A stretch of DNA of 64,000 nucleotides from Acidovorax sp. GTDB taxonomy: Bacteria; Pseudomonadota; Gammaproteobacteria; Burkholderiales; Burkholderiaceae_C. Where the stretch lies: assembly GCA_031277855.1 (NCBI GenBank), contig JAITLO010000018.1:1-64000 (forward strand), in the 5' to 3' direction. The position numbers and the translations under genes were made by a program. Below are positions 37,020 through 45,720 of the stretch, piece after piece. The notes beneath the pieces were generated by a model. It saw only the letters and a program-made list of their open reading frames with translations. It was not told the DNA's origin and searched no databases. Each line of letters opens with the position of its first letter. The stretch's first letter is position 1.

Positions 37020-37996
37020 AGTTCACCCACCGCACCCACTGCATCCCCCGCCGCGCCGCCATGGCTGTTTTGCTGGGCGCCGCCAGCTGGGGCAGCCTGG
37101 CCGCCGAGACCTGGCCGCAGCAGCCCTTGCGCCTCATCGTGCCCTTTGGGGCCGGTGGCGTGACCGACACCACCGCCCGGGTGTTTGCCGATGGCATCAG
37201 CAAGCAGCTGGGCCAGCCCGTGATTGTGGAAAACCGCCCCGGGGCCGGGGGCTCGATTGCGGCCGGCATGGTCGCCAAGTCCAAGCCCGATGGCTATACC
37301 TTGCTGGTGGTCACCAACGGGATATTCGCGGTGAACCCGCATATCTATCCCCAGCTGCCCTACAACCCCTCGCGGGACTTCAGCTATATCGCCATGCTGG
37401 CGAACACGCCCAATATTTTGGCCGTCAGCGCCAACAGCCCCTACACCAGCTTGCAGGCCGTGATCGATGCCGCCGCCAAGGGCGAGGAGAAAATCAGCTT
37501 TGCCACGGCGGGTGAGGGCTCGGACAACTACCAAATCCTGCAGCTGCTGCAGCAGGCCACCCATACGAAGTGGCTGCATGTGCCCTACAAGAGCGGCACG
37601 GAGTCGCTGACGGCGGTGATGGGGGGAACGGCCGATGCCACCGCCATCTCGGCTGCCACCTCCCAGTCTTTCATCAAGAGCCGGCAGATCCGCGCCTTTG
37701 CCGTGACATCTGCACGGCGGCTGCCGGACCAGCCCGACATTCCCACCGTGAAAGAGGTGCTGGGCAAAAGCATAGAAGGCGGATCGCTGTCGGGCATTGC
37801 CGCGCCGGCGGGCACGCCCGATGCGGTGCTGCAGCGCCTGAACGCTGCCATCACCCAGGTGGCACGCAGCGATGTGGCCAAAGACAAGGTCTTCTCGCGC
37901 GGCAGCGAGCCTGTCGATACCTCGCAGGAGGCCTTTCAGGCACGGGTCAAACAAGAGCAGGCCAAGTGGGCCGCCATTTTGAAACCCACGCGCTGA
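37016..37996 (+). CDS. Bug-family (tripartite tricarboxylate transporter) periplasmic binding protein
   Basis: Bug proteins are periplasmic binding proteins of TTT-type transporters or orphan solute sensors, and are greatly expanded in Comamonadaceae and Bordetella. The 326-residue protein has a twin-Arg-like signal peptide ending in LAAETW, then the family hallmark WPQQPLRLIVPFGAGGVTD, and VIVENRPGAGGSIAAG. No membrane TctA/TctB component lies nearby, so it belongs to the orphan type. The start overlaps the DapA-like gene by four bases, so both are co-translated. Confidence 0.92.
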   Translation: MKFTHRTHCIPRRAAMAVLLGAASWGSLAAETWPQQPLRLIVPFGAGGVTDTTARVFADGISKQLGQPVIVENRPGAGGSIAAGMVAKSKPDGYTLLVVTNGIFAVNPHIYPQLPYNPSRDFSYIAMLANTPNILAVSANSPYTSLQAVIDAAAKGEEKISFATAGEGSDNYQILQLLQQATHTKWLHVPYKSGTESLTAVMGGTADATAISAATSQSFIKSRQIRAFAVTSARRLPDQPDIPTVKEVLGKSIEGGSLSGIAAPAGTPDAVLQRLNAAITQVARSDVAKDKVFSRGSEPVDTSQEAFQARVKQEQAKWAAILKPTR

Positions 37997-38027
37997 TGTC
38001 AGAGCCCAAGCCAGTGCCTGCGCTGGC

Positions 38028-38972
38028 TTAGCTCTGTGGCGCGGTAGGTGGTGTGGCAGACGGTGTGGCAGGTGGGGCCTGGCCCAGCACCTGCTGCGCC
38101 ACCTCTACCAGCCAGCGCACGGCAGGGTTGTTGCAGTGCTCCAGGGCCGCCATGGCAATGGGGTAGCGCAGCGGCTCGCCGGCGGAGTCGGTCAGCTCCA
38201 GGTAGCGGAGCTTGTCCAGTTGAATGCGCCGGTAGGACTCCGGCACGATGGCAATCCCTTGCCCAGCCGCCACCAAGGGCAGGGTGATGAGAGCGTGTGA
38301 AGACTCGTACAGCGCCTTGGGCGCCAAGCCCTCCAGCTGGCACAGGCGCATGATTTCGCCGGCAAAGCCAGGGCTGTCCGAATGCGCCAGCGAGACCAGG
38401 GGCTCGCCCTGGAGCTGGCTGAGCCTGGCCGTACCGGCCTGGGCCATGGGGTGGCTGCTTGCCAGGGCCAGCACCAGGCGCGGCTTGCACAGCGGAAAAA
38501 ACGCTACCGAGGGCAGTCCAAACGCGGGTGGCACCAGCAAGGCAGCGTCGATTTCGCCGCGCTGCACCTCGCCCACGCTGCTGACCGAGCTGCCGCTGGA
38601 AAGGCGCAGGCGAATCGATGGAAAACGCTGGGCAAAGCGCTCCAAGATATCCGGCAGCAGCTCCAAAGAGGCGCTGGGCACCACGGACACCCTGAGCGTA
38701 CCGATCTGGCCCTTGTCTGCATCCTGGGTGGCCTTGACGGCGTTGTCCGCACCCTCAATCAGCCGCTGGGCCTCGCCGAGAAACACCATGCCGGCGGGCG
38801 TCAACCGCACGCCCTGGCGGTCGCGCTCGAACAGCTTGACTTCCAGGTCTTCCTCCAGCCGCTTGATGGCAATGCTCAGGGGCGGCTGGGTCATGTGCAA
38901 ACGCTCTGCCGCCTTGCGAAAGTTCAGCTCGGAGGCGAGCACGACAAATTGGCGCAGCTGTCGAAAATCCAT
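38028..38972 (-). CDS. LysR family transcriptional regulator
   Basis: A 314-residue LysR protein has the N-terminal winged-helix domain (MDFRQLRQFVVLASELNFRK, then AAERLHMTQPPLSIAIKRLE) and a periplasmic-binding-protein-like effector domain from about residue 90. The final 20 residues are a Pro/Ala/Thr-rich tail. It is convergent with the Bug gene, 31 bases apart, and is the obvious candidate to control the DapA-like/Bug pair, although the target promoter is at the far end of that unit. thyA lies 89 bases upstream on the same strand. Confidence 0.92.
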   Translation of the reverse strand: MDFRQLRQFVVLASELNFRKAAERLHMTQPPLSIAIKRLEEDLEVKLFERDRQGVRLTPAGMVFLGEAQRLIEGADNAVKATQDADKGQIGTLRVSVVPSASLELLPDILERFAQRFPSIRLRLSSGSSVSSVGEVQRGEIDAALLVPPAFGLPSVAFFPLCKPRLVLALASSHPMAQAGTARLSQLQGEPLVSLAHSDSPGFAGEIMRLCQLEGLAPKALYESSHALITLPLVAAGQGIAIVPESYRRIQLDKLRYLELTDSAGEPLRYPIAMAALEHCNNPAVRWLVEVAQQVLGQAPPATPSATPPTAPQS

Positions 38973-39061
38973 AGGCTTTCAGGCGGGAGAGGCGTGAAGA
39001 GGCAATGCCGCAAATGGTGGCGGGAGCAGGTGCCCAGGGCCTGGCCCTGGGCCGGCCGGTA

Positions 39062-40048
39062 TCACACCGCCATGGGCGCCGTGATGTGGGCGTGGTGCTG
39101 GTAGCCCTCCAGCGCAAAGTCCGAAGGCTCGACCTTTTCCAGCCACTCAGGCTCGTACTTGCCGGTGACGGCGTAGTCGGGAATGCGGTCCGACAAGATG
39201 AGCTTGGGCATCTCATAGGGCGTGCGCGTCAGCTGCTCCTGCAGCATGTCCACATGGTTTTCGTAGATGTGGGCGTCGCCTATGAAGTAGGTGAACCAGC
39301 GCGGCGTATAGCCCGTCAGCCGGCCCACCAGGTGCAGCAGGGCCGCGCCTTCGGCCAGGTTGAAAGGCGTGCCCAGGCCCACATCGTTGGAACGGATGTA
39401 CAGGCACAGCGAGATTTCCTTCTTGCTGGGGTTGGCCAGAAACTGGTAGAGCAAATGGCAGGGGGGCAGGGCCATCTCGTCGAGCTGGGCCCAGTTCCAG
39501 CCGTGGAACAGAATGCGGCGGTTGCCCGGGTCTTTGATCAAGGTGTCCAGGCATTGGCGCAACTGGTCCACCGCCTTGTACAGCAGCACGCCCGAGGGCT
39601 GGCCGTCAGTGCCATCCACGGCGCCAATCTGCGCAAAACCGCGGCTGATGGCATCGGCAATCTGGGCCTGGCCCTTGGGCGCTTGCGGGTCGATCAGCTT
39701 GTAGGCCGGCCATTGGCGCCATTGCACGCCATAGACCGAGCCCAGATCGTCTTCCTGCAGTCGGTAGGGGTTGGCCAGCCACTGGGCGTTCTCGTTGGCG
39801 TTCTGGTCCCAGACCTTGCAGCCCAGGGCACGGAAATCGGCTGCGCTGCGGTAGGCACGCAAAAAGCCCGTCAGCTCGCCCACCACCGATTTGAAGGCCA
39901 GCTTCTTGGTGGTCACCGCAGGAAAACCCTGCTGCAGATCAAAGCGCAGCATGGCGCCCGGCAGGCTGAGGGTGCGGACGCCCGTGCGGTTGTCTTGCCA
40001 ACTGCCGTTGTCAAAGATGTTCTGAACGAGGTCGAGGTACTGTTTCAT
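39062..40048 (-). CDS. thyA: Thymidylate synthase
   Basis: ThyA converts dUMP to dTMP using methylene-tetrahydrofolate. The 328-residue protein has the nucleophile Cys197 in [10 protein letters not shown], with Arg residues in [14 protein letters not shown], the [11 protein letters not shown] motif and the C-terminal [10 protein letters not shown]. It is about 60 residues longer than E. coli ThyA, with the extra sequence mainly between residues 110 and 160 ([14 protein letters not shown] onwards). Similar insertions occur in other bacteria. The start is the ATG complementary to 40046-40048. Confidence 0.96.
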   Translation of the reverse strand: MKQYLDLVQNIFDNGSWQDNRTGVRTLSLPGAMLRFDLQQGFPAVTTKKLAFKSVVGELTGFLRAYRSAADFRALGCKVWDQNANENAQWLANPYRLQEDDLGSVYGVQWRQWPAYKLIDPQAPKGQAQIADAISRGFAQIGAVDGTDGQPSGVLLYKAVDQLRQCLDTLIKDPGNRRILFHGWNWAQLDEMALPPCHLLYQFLANPSKKEISLCLYIRSNDVGLGTPFNLAEGAALLHLVGRLTGYTPRWFTYFIGDAHIYENHVDMLQEQLTRTPYEMPKLILSDRIPDYAVTGKYEPEWLEKVEPSDFALEGYQHHAHITAPMAV

Positions 40049-40308
40049 GGGCCCAAGGTAACAAAGCTAGGGCGAAATCGTATCCCATGCCGCCCCACGC
40101 ACTTCAGTGGCATGCCCGAAACCCTCGACCCGCACTGTCCCATTGCGGAGCGGCGCTATTTTTGTGCATGCGCCGGCGTAGAGATCGTGAACACGCTTCC
40201 AGGGCAAAGCAGGCGTTTGGCCTACAGGAAGAAGGCCGATAAAAACACCTTGAAATGCAGTGTCGAAGAGCTCCCGTTGCTATGCTTTCCTTTTTCCAAG
40301 GAGGTTAT

Positions 40309-40854
40309 ATGTTGCAGAGCAAGAATGCATGGGTAAAGCGTGGAACTTGGGCTGCCGTGGTATTGGCCGGCGGTCTACTGACAGCTTGCGACAAGGCACA
40401 GCCCCCTGCACCAGCCGCACCCGCTGCCGCGGCGGACGCAGCACCGGCTCCTGCGACCGAGCTTGCAGCAGTGGCCGCTGTATCGCTGGAGAATCTGCGT
40501 GCCCAGGTGGGTAAATATCCCAGCGATGCCGGCGCAGATTTTCTGCACCAAGGCCCGCTGTCACAGCGCCTGCAGGCTTTGATGGGGGCGGATTACCAAG
40601 TGCTGCTGACCAATCTGGGCACCTCGGGCCCGCTGACGCAGGAAGGCGATCTGCTGTTTGTCACCGGCAACAAGCCGCACGAAGGCGGCGACGAGCAAGC
40701 TGCCGTGGTGGTTGACCTGGCCCAGAACGCTGTGCGTGTGTGGCTGGCCCATGCCGGCCAGGAACAGGACAAGAGCGACCCCGCCACGGCCACCGTGGCC
40801 TGGCCCAGCGATGTGCAGGCCATGCAAAGCAACCACAAAGACATGAAGAAGTAA
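40309..40854 (+). CDS. Putative lipoprotein, function unknown
   Basis: The 181-residue protein begins with a lipoprotein signal peptide ending in GLLTAC, so Cys27 is the lipidated residue. An Ala/Pro-rich spacer (about 30 residues) follows, and then a small domain of mixed alpha/beta type (YPSDAGADFLHQGPLSQRL, QEGDLLFVTGNKPHEG) with no family I can name. ATG 40309 lies behind the perfect site AAGGAGG. It is monocistronic, with two dispersed repeats downstream before the next gene. Confidence 0.75.
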   Translation: MLQSKNAWVKRGTWAAVVLAGGLLTACDKAQPPAPAAPAAAADAAPAPATELAAVAAVSLENLRAQVGKYPSDAGADFLHQGPLSQRLQALMGADYQVLLTNLGTSGPLTQEGDLLFVTGNKPHEGGDEQAAVVVDLAQNAVRVWLAHAGQEQDKSDPATATVAWPSDVQAMQSNHKDMKK

Positions 40855-40892
40855 GCGCGCTGACGGTGTCTTTCTTGATGCTTGGCTCGCTG

Positions 40893-41011
40893 ACCGTTTT
40901 GCGGCGGCCATACAGCGCTTGATGCTTTGTTGCTCGCCCTTGCCGTACCGCAGTACTGTCAGCGGGCGAGACGCCGCGCCTCAAGCGCTGCCTGACCGTT
41001 GTGGAGGGCGG
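40893..41011 (+). repeat. Covarying stem-loop repeat, copy A
   Basis: The element folds into three stacked stems: CAGCGCTTGA/TCAAGCGCTG, then CTCGCCC/GGGCGAG, then GTAC/GTAC with loop CGCA. Copy B (43801-43925) has the same fold but a G-C pair where A has A-T or T-A at one place in each stem. It lies 38 bases downstream of the lipoprotein stop, in the same orientation as that gene. Confidence 0.85.
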
Positions 41012-41100
41012 TTCAGCGCCCACTGTGCTGCGTAGGTCAGGGGCCCCAGCACCCCGGCCACAGCAGAGTTGTTAGCTTGGCCCCGGTGCATACCCAGACC

Positions 41101-41242
41101 TCTTTCGCCAGGGGCCGCGAGCAAGGGCCTACGCCGGCCACACCGCCCCTATGCTTAGGCTGCCGTCCCCCTGCCCGCGAGCGCAGCGACGCGAGAGCGG
41201 GGGCGCCGGGCTACGGGGAAGCCGCGAAGCGGCACAGGGGGG
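41101..41242 (-). repeat. Stop-adjacent dispersed repeat, copy 2
   Basis: On the minus strand the TAA of the FAD-oxidase gene is followed directly by CCCCCCTGTGCCGCTTCGCG, a C-rich/G-rich hairpin, GGGGGACGGC, then GGGGCGGTGTGGCCGGCG and TAGGCCCTTGCTCGCGG. The block order is that of copies 1, 3 and 4. Relative to copy 3 it has a longer hairpin with a CGCGAGCGCAGCGACGCGAG region. Confidence 0.85.
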
Positions 41243-42664
41243 TTATTTCAGAACACAACCCGGGTTCATCATCCCCAGCGGGTCCAGTGCGTTTTTGATG
41301 GCCCGCATCATGCCCAGGGCCACGGGTGACTGGTATTTCTCCAGCTTGTCTGCCTTGAGTGCGCCCACGCCATGCTCGGCCGAGAACGAACCGCCGAATT
41401 CGGCCACTGCCTCATACACCAGATGGTTGACCAGGGCCTCCTTGTCGCGCAAAAACGTTTTGCCGTCTTCGCCCTCGGGTACTTGCACGTTGTAGTGCAG
41501 ATTGCCGTCGCCCAGGTGGCCGAAGTTGACCAGGCGCACGCCGGGAATTTCGCGCTGCAGCAGGGCGTCGGCATGTTCCACAAAGGCCGGAATGCGCGAG
41601 GCAGCAATCGAAATATCGTGCTTGATGTTCAGGCCTTCCTCGGCCTGGGCCAGCGGAATGCTTTCGCGGATATGCCAGAGATCGTGGGCCTGGGACAGGC
41701 TTTCGGCCACCACGGCATCCAGCACACAGCCGTCTTCAAATGCCAGCTCCAGCAAATGCTCGAAGCGCTCGCGGGCATGCTGCTCCGATTCGCTGTCGCT
41801 GTTTTCCAGCAGCACGCAGTAAGGCGCATCGGCGTTGTCGGTAAAAGGTACGCGCAGCTGCGGCATGTGTTTGACCACCAGGGAGAGCGCAAACTGGCCC
41901 ATGACCTCAAAGCCCGTTAGGCCCGCTCCCAGATGCTGGTGGGCCAGGCCCAGCAGGCGCACGGCGGCTTCCATGCTGGGCACGGCGGCAAAGGCCGTGA
42001 GCTGGGCTGCAGGCTGGGGGAAGAGCTTCATGGTGGCCGCGGTGATGATGCCCAGCGTGCCCTCGCTGCCGATAAACAGATCGCGCAGGTCATAGCCGGT
42101 GTTGTCCTTGCGCAGGCCCTTGAGGCCGTCCCAGATGTCGCCCTGGGGTGTGACCACTTCCAGGCCCAGGCACAGCTCGCGGGTATTACCATAGCGCACC
42201 ACCTGGGTGCCGCCGGCATTGGTGCCCAGATTGCCACCAATGGTGCAGCTGCCCTCGGCCGCCAGCGACAGCGGAAACAGCAGGCCGGCCTTGTCCGCCA
42301 CGTCTTGCAGGTTTTGCAGAATGCAGCCGGCCTCCACCGTGAAGGTGAGGTTGTCGCGGTCCATATGGCGCACCTGGTTCAGGCGCGTCAGGCTGAGCAC
42401 GACCTGCCGGCCGCTGTCGTCGGGCGTGGAGCCTACGGAAAGGCCGGTGTTGCCACCCTGGGGCACGATGGACACTTTGGCCGCCGCGCAGGCCTTGACC
42501 ACGGCGGCCACCTCGGCCGTAGTGGCAGGGCGCACCACGGCCAGGGACTTGCCGTGCACGCGATTGCGCCAGTCCTGTTCATAGGCGCTCAGGTCGCCCT
42601 CGGTCAGCACATGGGCGGCGCCAACGGTGGCGCGCAGGGTATCGAGCAGGGCAGAGGAAGTCAT
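41243..42664 (-). CDS. FAD-binding oxidase (D-2-hydroxyacid dehydrogenase, GlcD/DLD type)
   Basis: This flavoprotein probably oxidises a D-2-hydroxy acid such as D-lactate, glycolate or 2-hydroxyglutarate. The PCMH-type FAD domain shows PQGGNTGLSVG (residues about 75-85) and NLGTNAGGTQVVRYGN (about 140-155). The C-terminal oxidase domain has GHLGDGNLHYNV and FSAEHGVG, both conserved in the GlcD/D2HGDH family. The protein has 473 residues from the ATG complementary to 42662-42664; an in-frame extension to 42778 runs into the LysR promoter region. It is divergent from a LysR gene. Confidence 0.88.
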   Translation of the reverse strand: MTSSALLDTLRATVGAAHVLTEGDLSAYEQDWRNRVHGKSLAVVRPATTAEVAAVVKACAAAKVSIVPQGGNTGLSVGSTPDDSGRQVVLSLTRLNQVRHMDRDNLTFTVEAGCILQNLQDVADKAGLLFPLSLAAEGSCTIGGNLGTNAGGTQVVRYGNTRELCLGLEVVTPQGDIWDGLKGLRKDNTGYDLRDLFIGSEGTLGIITAATMKLFPQPAAQLTAFAAVPSMEAAVRLLGLAHQHLGAGLTGFEVMGQFALSLVVKHMPQLRVPFTDNADAPYCVLLENSDSESEQHARERFEHLLELAFEDGCVLDAVVAESLSQAHDLWHIRESIPLAQAEEGLNIKHDISIAASRIPAFVEHADALLQREIPGVRLVNFGHLGDGNLHYNVQVPEGEDGKTFLRDKEALVNHLVYEAVAEFGGSFSAEHGVGALKADKLEKYQSPVALGMMRAIKNALDPLGMMNPGCVLK

Positions 42665-42798
42665 GGCAAAAGTCGGTGGGAGAGGGGAAAACGGTGTGCA
42701 TCCTAAGCCCACAGCCGCTAGGGCTGCGGAAGACGCAAACCAAACCGCAAGCGTAGGCCATGGCAGACTGCGGGACAATCGAAATAAATTGCTTAGTT

Positions 42799-43734
42799 AT
42801 GCCGGTTTTTCCGAACAATCTCAGCCTGCGCCAGCTGCGCGCCTTTGACGAGGTGGCACGCCAGGGCGCGTTTGCCCCGGCGGCGCGCGAGCTGTGTATC
42901 ACGCAGTCGGCCCTGTCCGAGTCCATACGCCAGTTGGAAGAAGCACTGGGCATGCGCCTGTTTGACCGCACCACGCGCACCGTGGGGCTGACGGCGGCCG
43001 GTCAGGCCTTTTTGCAGGATGTGCGCCAGGCCTTTGAGGTGCTGGAGCAGGGCGTGCAGCAGTTGGGTGACCTGGCAGCGCTGCGCCGTGGCCGGGTGCG
43101 GATTGCGGCCGCCCCTTCGGTGCTGGCCGTGCTGCTGTTGCCGACACTGCCCCAGCTGCGGGCCCAGCACCCCGGCATTGAGGTGGAACTGGTGGAAGAC
43201 AGCGCCGAAGGCATTGCCCAGCGCGTGCAGGCCGGCCTGGTGGACTTTGGCATTGGCGCGGCCCACCCCGCGGGCGGCGATTTGCAGACCCAGCCCCTGG
43301 TCAGCGACGCCATAGGCCTGGTGGCGCGGGCCGACGAGCCGCTGCTGCAGGTCGCACAACTGGTGGCGGCCGATTTGGCCCATCTGCCCTTTGTGGGCTT
43401 GACCACGGACACCGCCATCAGCCAGTTGCTGGCCACGGCACCCGGCATGCCGGCGAATGTGCTGCAAACCCCGCTGCGTGTGTCCAATCCGGCCCTGCTG
43501 TTTGATGCCGTGCGCCTGGGCCTGGGCGTGAGCCTGGTGCCTGCGCTCACTGCCATGCACCCGTCGCGGGGCGATCTGGGCTTTCGCGTGCTGCAGGCGC
43601 CGCGCATTCTGCGCCGCACCTTGCTGATCCAGCGTCCGCGCCGCGCGCTGTCACCGGCTGCGCAACTGCTGTTTGATGCGCTGGCCGCGCAGGTGCAGCA
43701 GCTGGCAAGTTATGAAGGCATGGAGCTGGGCTGA
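42799..43734 (+). CDS. LysR family transcriptional regulator
   Basis: The 311-residue protein has the LysR winged-helix domain (NLSLRQLRAFDEVARQ, then AARELCITQSALSESIRQLE) and an effector-binding domain with a short linker. It is divergent from the FAD-oxidase gene with 134 bases between starts, so it may control that oxidase. ATG 42799 is chosen because the HTH begins a normal distance behind it; ATG 42760 is in frame upstream. A repeat and a hairpin lie in the convergent gap before the next gene. Confidence 0.91.
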   Translation: MPVFPNNLSLRQLRAFDEVARQGAFAPAARELCITQSALSESIRQLEEALGMRLFDRTTRTVGLTAAGQAFLQDVRQAFEVLEQGVQQLGDLAALRRGRVRIAAAPSVLAVLLLPTLPQLRAQHPGIEVELVEDSAEGIAQRVQAGLVDFGIGAAHPAGGDLQTQPLVSDAIGLVARADEPLLQVAQLVAADLAHLPFVGLTTDTAISQLLATAPGMPANVLQTPLRVSNPALLFDAVRLGLGVSLVPALTAMHPSRGDLGFRVLQAPRILRRTLLIQRPRRALSPAAQLLFDALAAQVQQLASYEGMELG

Positions 43735-43800
43735 GCCTTGAAGTGGCGCTATGTTTGACGGTGTCGGCAAGAGTGGGCTTGCGCGGTGTAGAGGGCTCTC

Positions 43801-43925
43801 ACCCCACACCACAACGGCCAGACGGCGCTTCAGGCGCGGCGCGCGCCCGCAGAACAGTGCTTTTGCACGGCAAGGGCGCGCAACAAAGCATCAAGCGCCG
43901 TATGGCCGTCTCGCAAACCGGCGCC
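43801..43925 (-). repeat. Covarying stem-loop repeat, copy B
   Basis: On the minus strand this copy reads CGGCGCTT/AAGCGCCG, then CGCGCCC/GGGCGCG, then GTGC/GCAC with loop AAAA. The flanking ACGGCCATACGGCGCTT and its near-perfect inverted partner form terminal inverted repeats of 17 bases. It starts about 25 bases behind the DUF2069 stop and is oriented like that gene. Confidence 0.85.
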
Positions 43926-43927
43926 TA

Positions 43928-43945
43928 CAAAGCCGCAAGGCTTTG
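43928..43945 (-). terminator. Terminator-like hairpin behind the DUF2069 gene
   Basis: CAAAGCC (43928-43934) and GGCTTTG (43939-43945) form a 7-bp stem around a GCAA loop (TTGC on the minus strand), six bases behind the DUF2069 stop. No long T-run follows, so it is a weak terminator candidate. Confidence 0.5.
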
Positions 43946-43950
43946 AATGC

Positions 43951-44349
43951 TTAAGCGGTTGCTGTTGTTGCCGCTTTGGCCGCGCGCTGGCGCAGTCGTA
44001 CATGGGCGGCACAGGCCACAAACAGCACCAGGCACAGCGCGATTTCCACCAGGGCCAGCAGATTGCTGGGAGCCTTGTCGCTCCAGGCGCGCACCACGCC
44101 TTCGGTGAAGTACAGCCAGATCACCAGGCTGACCCAGCGGTAGGTGTACATGCGGCGCTTGAGCAGGCCGGCCAGCGGCAGGCACAGCGGCAAGGCCTTG
44201 AGCACCAGCCAGGAGCCGCCGGGGCGCAGCGGCGCCAGCCACAGCTCCCAGGCCAGGCTCAGCACAATCAGGGCCAGCACGCTGCCCACGGCCAGCCACC
44301 GGGTGACTGCCACGGGACCATCGGGTTGTTGTTGGGGGAAGGACTGCAT
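43951..44349 (-). CDS. DUF2069 membrane protein
   Basis: The 132-residue protein has four membrane helices, starting with VTRWLAVGSVLALIVLSLAWELW, and carries the DUF2069 signature (LKALPLCLPLAGLLKRRMYTYRW, then FTEGVVRAWSD). The function is unknown. Its ATG is complementary to 44347-44349 and is divergent from the YihY gene by 21 bases, so the two promoters must overlap. An in-frame extension on the minus strand runs through yihY and is a shadow. Confidence 0.88.
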   Translation of the reverse strand: MQSFPQQQPDGPVAVTRWLAVGSVLALIVLSLAWELWLAPLRPGGSWLVLKALPLCLPLAGLLKRRMYTYRWVSLVIWLYFTEGVVRAWSDKAPSNLLALVEIALCLVLFVACAAHVRLRQRAAKAATTATA

Positions 44350-44370
44350 GGGGCTGGCATCATATAGGCC

Positions 44371-45669
44371 ATGCCCTTGACCCTTCACCGTGCTCGCATG
44401 CGTCTGCGCCATTTGCGCGAAACGCTCAAAGTCTTTCCCTGGCGCAACACGCTCGCCACGCTGCAACGCCGCTTCGCCCAGGACAACCTGGGCCTGACGG
44501 CCAGCAGCCTCACTTTCACCACGCTGCTGGCGCTGGTGCCCTTCTTCACCGTGCTGCTGTCGGTGTTCACCGCCTTTCCCAGTTTTGCGCGGCTGGAGAA
44601 CACGTTGCAGAGCTGGTTGGTGGAGAACCTCATCCCCGGCGAAATCGCGGCCCAGGTCATGGGCTATCTGATGCAGTTCGCCTCCAAGGCCAGCCAGCTG
44701 GGCGTGGTGGGCCTGGGCTTTTTGGTGGTGACGGTGATCAGCCTGATCCTCACCATGGACCGCACGCTGAATAACATCTGGCGCGTGCAGCGCCTGCGCC
44801 CGCTGGGCCAGCGCCTGCTGGTGTATTGGGCGGTGCTGACGCTGGGGCCGCTGCTGATGGGGGTGAGCATTGCCACCACCTCGTACGTGCTGTCGGCCTC
44901 CAAGGGCTTGGTGGCAGCGCTGCCCGAGCCCGTGCAATGGGCTTTTAACTCGGTGGAATTCCTGCTGCTGTCCACCGCCATGGCCGCGCTCTACCACTAT
45001 GTGCCCAACACGCCGGTGCGCTGGCCCCATGCCTGGGCCGGTGGCCTGTTTGTGGCTCTGGGCATGGCCTTGTCCAAAAAAGTGCTGGGCCTGTATCTGG
45101 TGGCAGTGCCCACTTATTCGGTGATTTACGGCACGTTTGCCACGCTGCCGATTTTGCTGATCTGGATTTATGTCTGCTGGGTGATCTTCTTGCTGGGCGC
45201 CGTGGTCGCGGCCTATCTGCCCAGCTTGCTCACCGGCATGGGGCGCAAGGCCGATGACCAGGGCTGGAATTTCGAGCTGGCGCTGGAAATCATCGCCGCC
45301 CTCGAGCCGTTGCGCGGCCAGCTCCAGCGCGGCATGCCCTGCCAGGCACTGGCCAAGCGGCTGCGGGTGGACCGCTTGCAGCTGGAGCCGGCCCTGGCCG
45401 CGCTCACCACCATGCGCTGGGTGGGTGCCATGCCCGATGGCGGCACCGCCTATCTGGAAGAAGGCGAGCCGCGCTATGTGCTGCTGGCCGACCCCGACAC
45501 CACCTTGCTGGAGCCGCTGCTGGAGCAACTGCTGCTGGTGCGCAGCGACAGCACCGCCCCACTATGGACTGGCGCCGGCTGGGACAGCGCCCTGCTGCGT
45601 GCCGCCCTGCCCAAAATCCCCAGCAACCTGCCCGGCGACGAAGTGGGCACACCCGCCCCCAGCGCGTAA
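44371..45669 (+). CDS. YihY/virulence factor BrkB family membrane protein
   Basis: The 432-residue protein belongs to the YihY family, formerly annotated as RNase BN but now regarded as integral membrane proteins of unknown function. About six membrane helices are visible, with the conserved ASSLTFTTLLALVPFFTVLL near residue 45 and the NxxW region TLNNIWRVQ. The last 130 residues form a soluble winged-helix-like domain (RLRVDRLQLEPALAALTTM). ATG 44371 and ATG 44398 are both possible. A perfect hairpin (45721-45750) lies 51 bases behind the stop. Confidence 0.9.
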   Translation: MPLTLHRARMRLRHLRETLKVFPWRNTLATLQRRFAQDNLGLTASSLTFTTLLALVPFFTVLLSVFTAFPSFARLENTLQSWLVENLIPGEIAAQVMGYLMQFASKASQLGVVGLGFLVVTVISLILTMDRTLNNIWRVQRLRPLGQRLLVYWAVLTLGPLLMGVSIATTSYVLSASKGLVAALPEPVQWAFNSVEFLLLSTAMAALYHYVPNTPVRWPHAWAGGLFVALGMALSKKVLGLYLVAVPTYSVIYGTFATLPILLIWIYVCWVIFLLGAVVAAYLPSLLTGMGRKADDQGWNFELALEIIAALEPLRGQLQRGMPCQALAKRLRVDRLQLEPALAALTTMRWVGAMPDGGTAYLEEGEPRYVLLADPDTTLLEPLLEQLLLVRSDSTAPLWTGAGWDSALLRAALPKIPSNLPGDEVGTPAPSA

Positions 45670-45720
45670 GAGGCCTCAGCGCGCTCAGCAAAAAGTGAGC
45701 GTGCTGTGCAGGTGGAGAAA

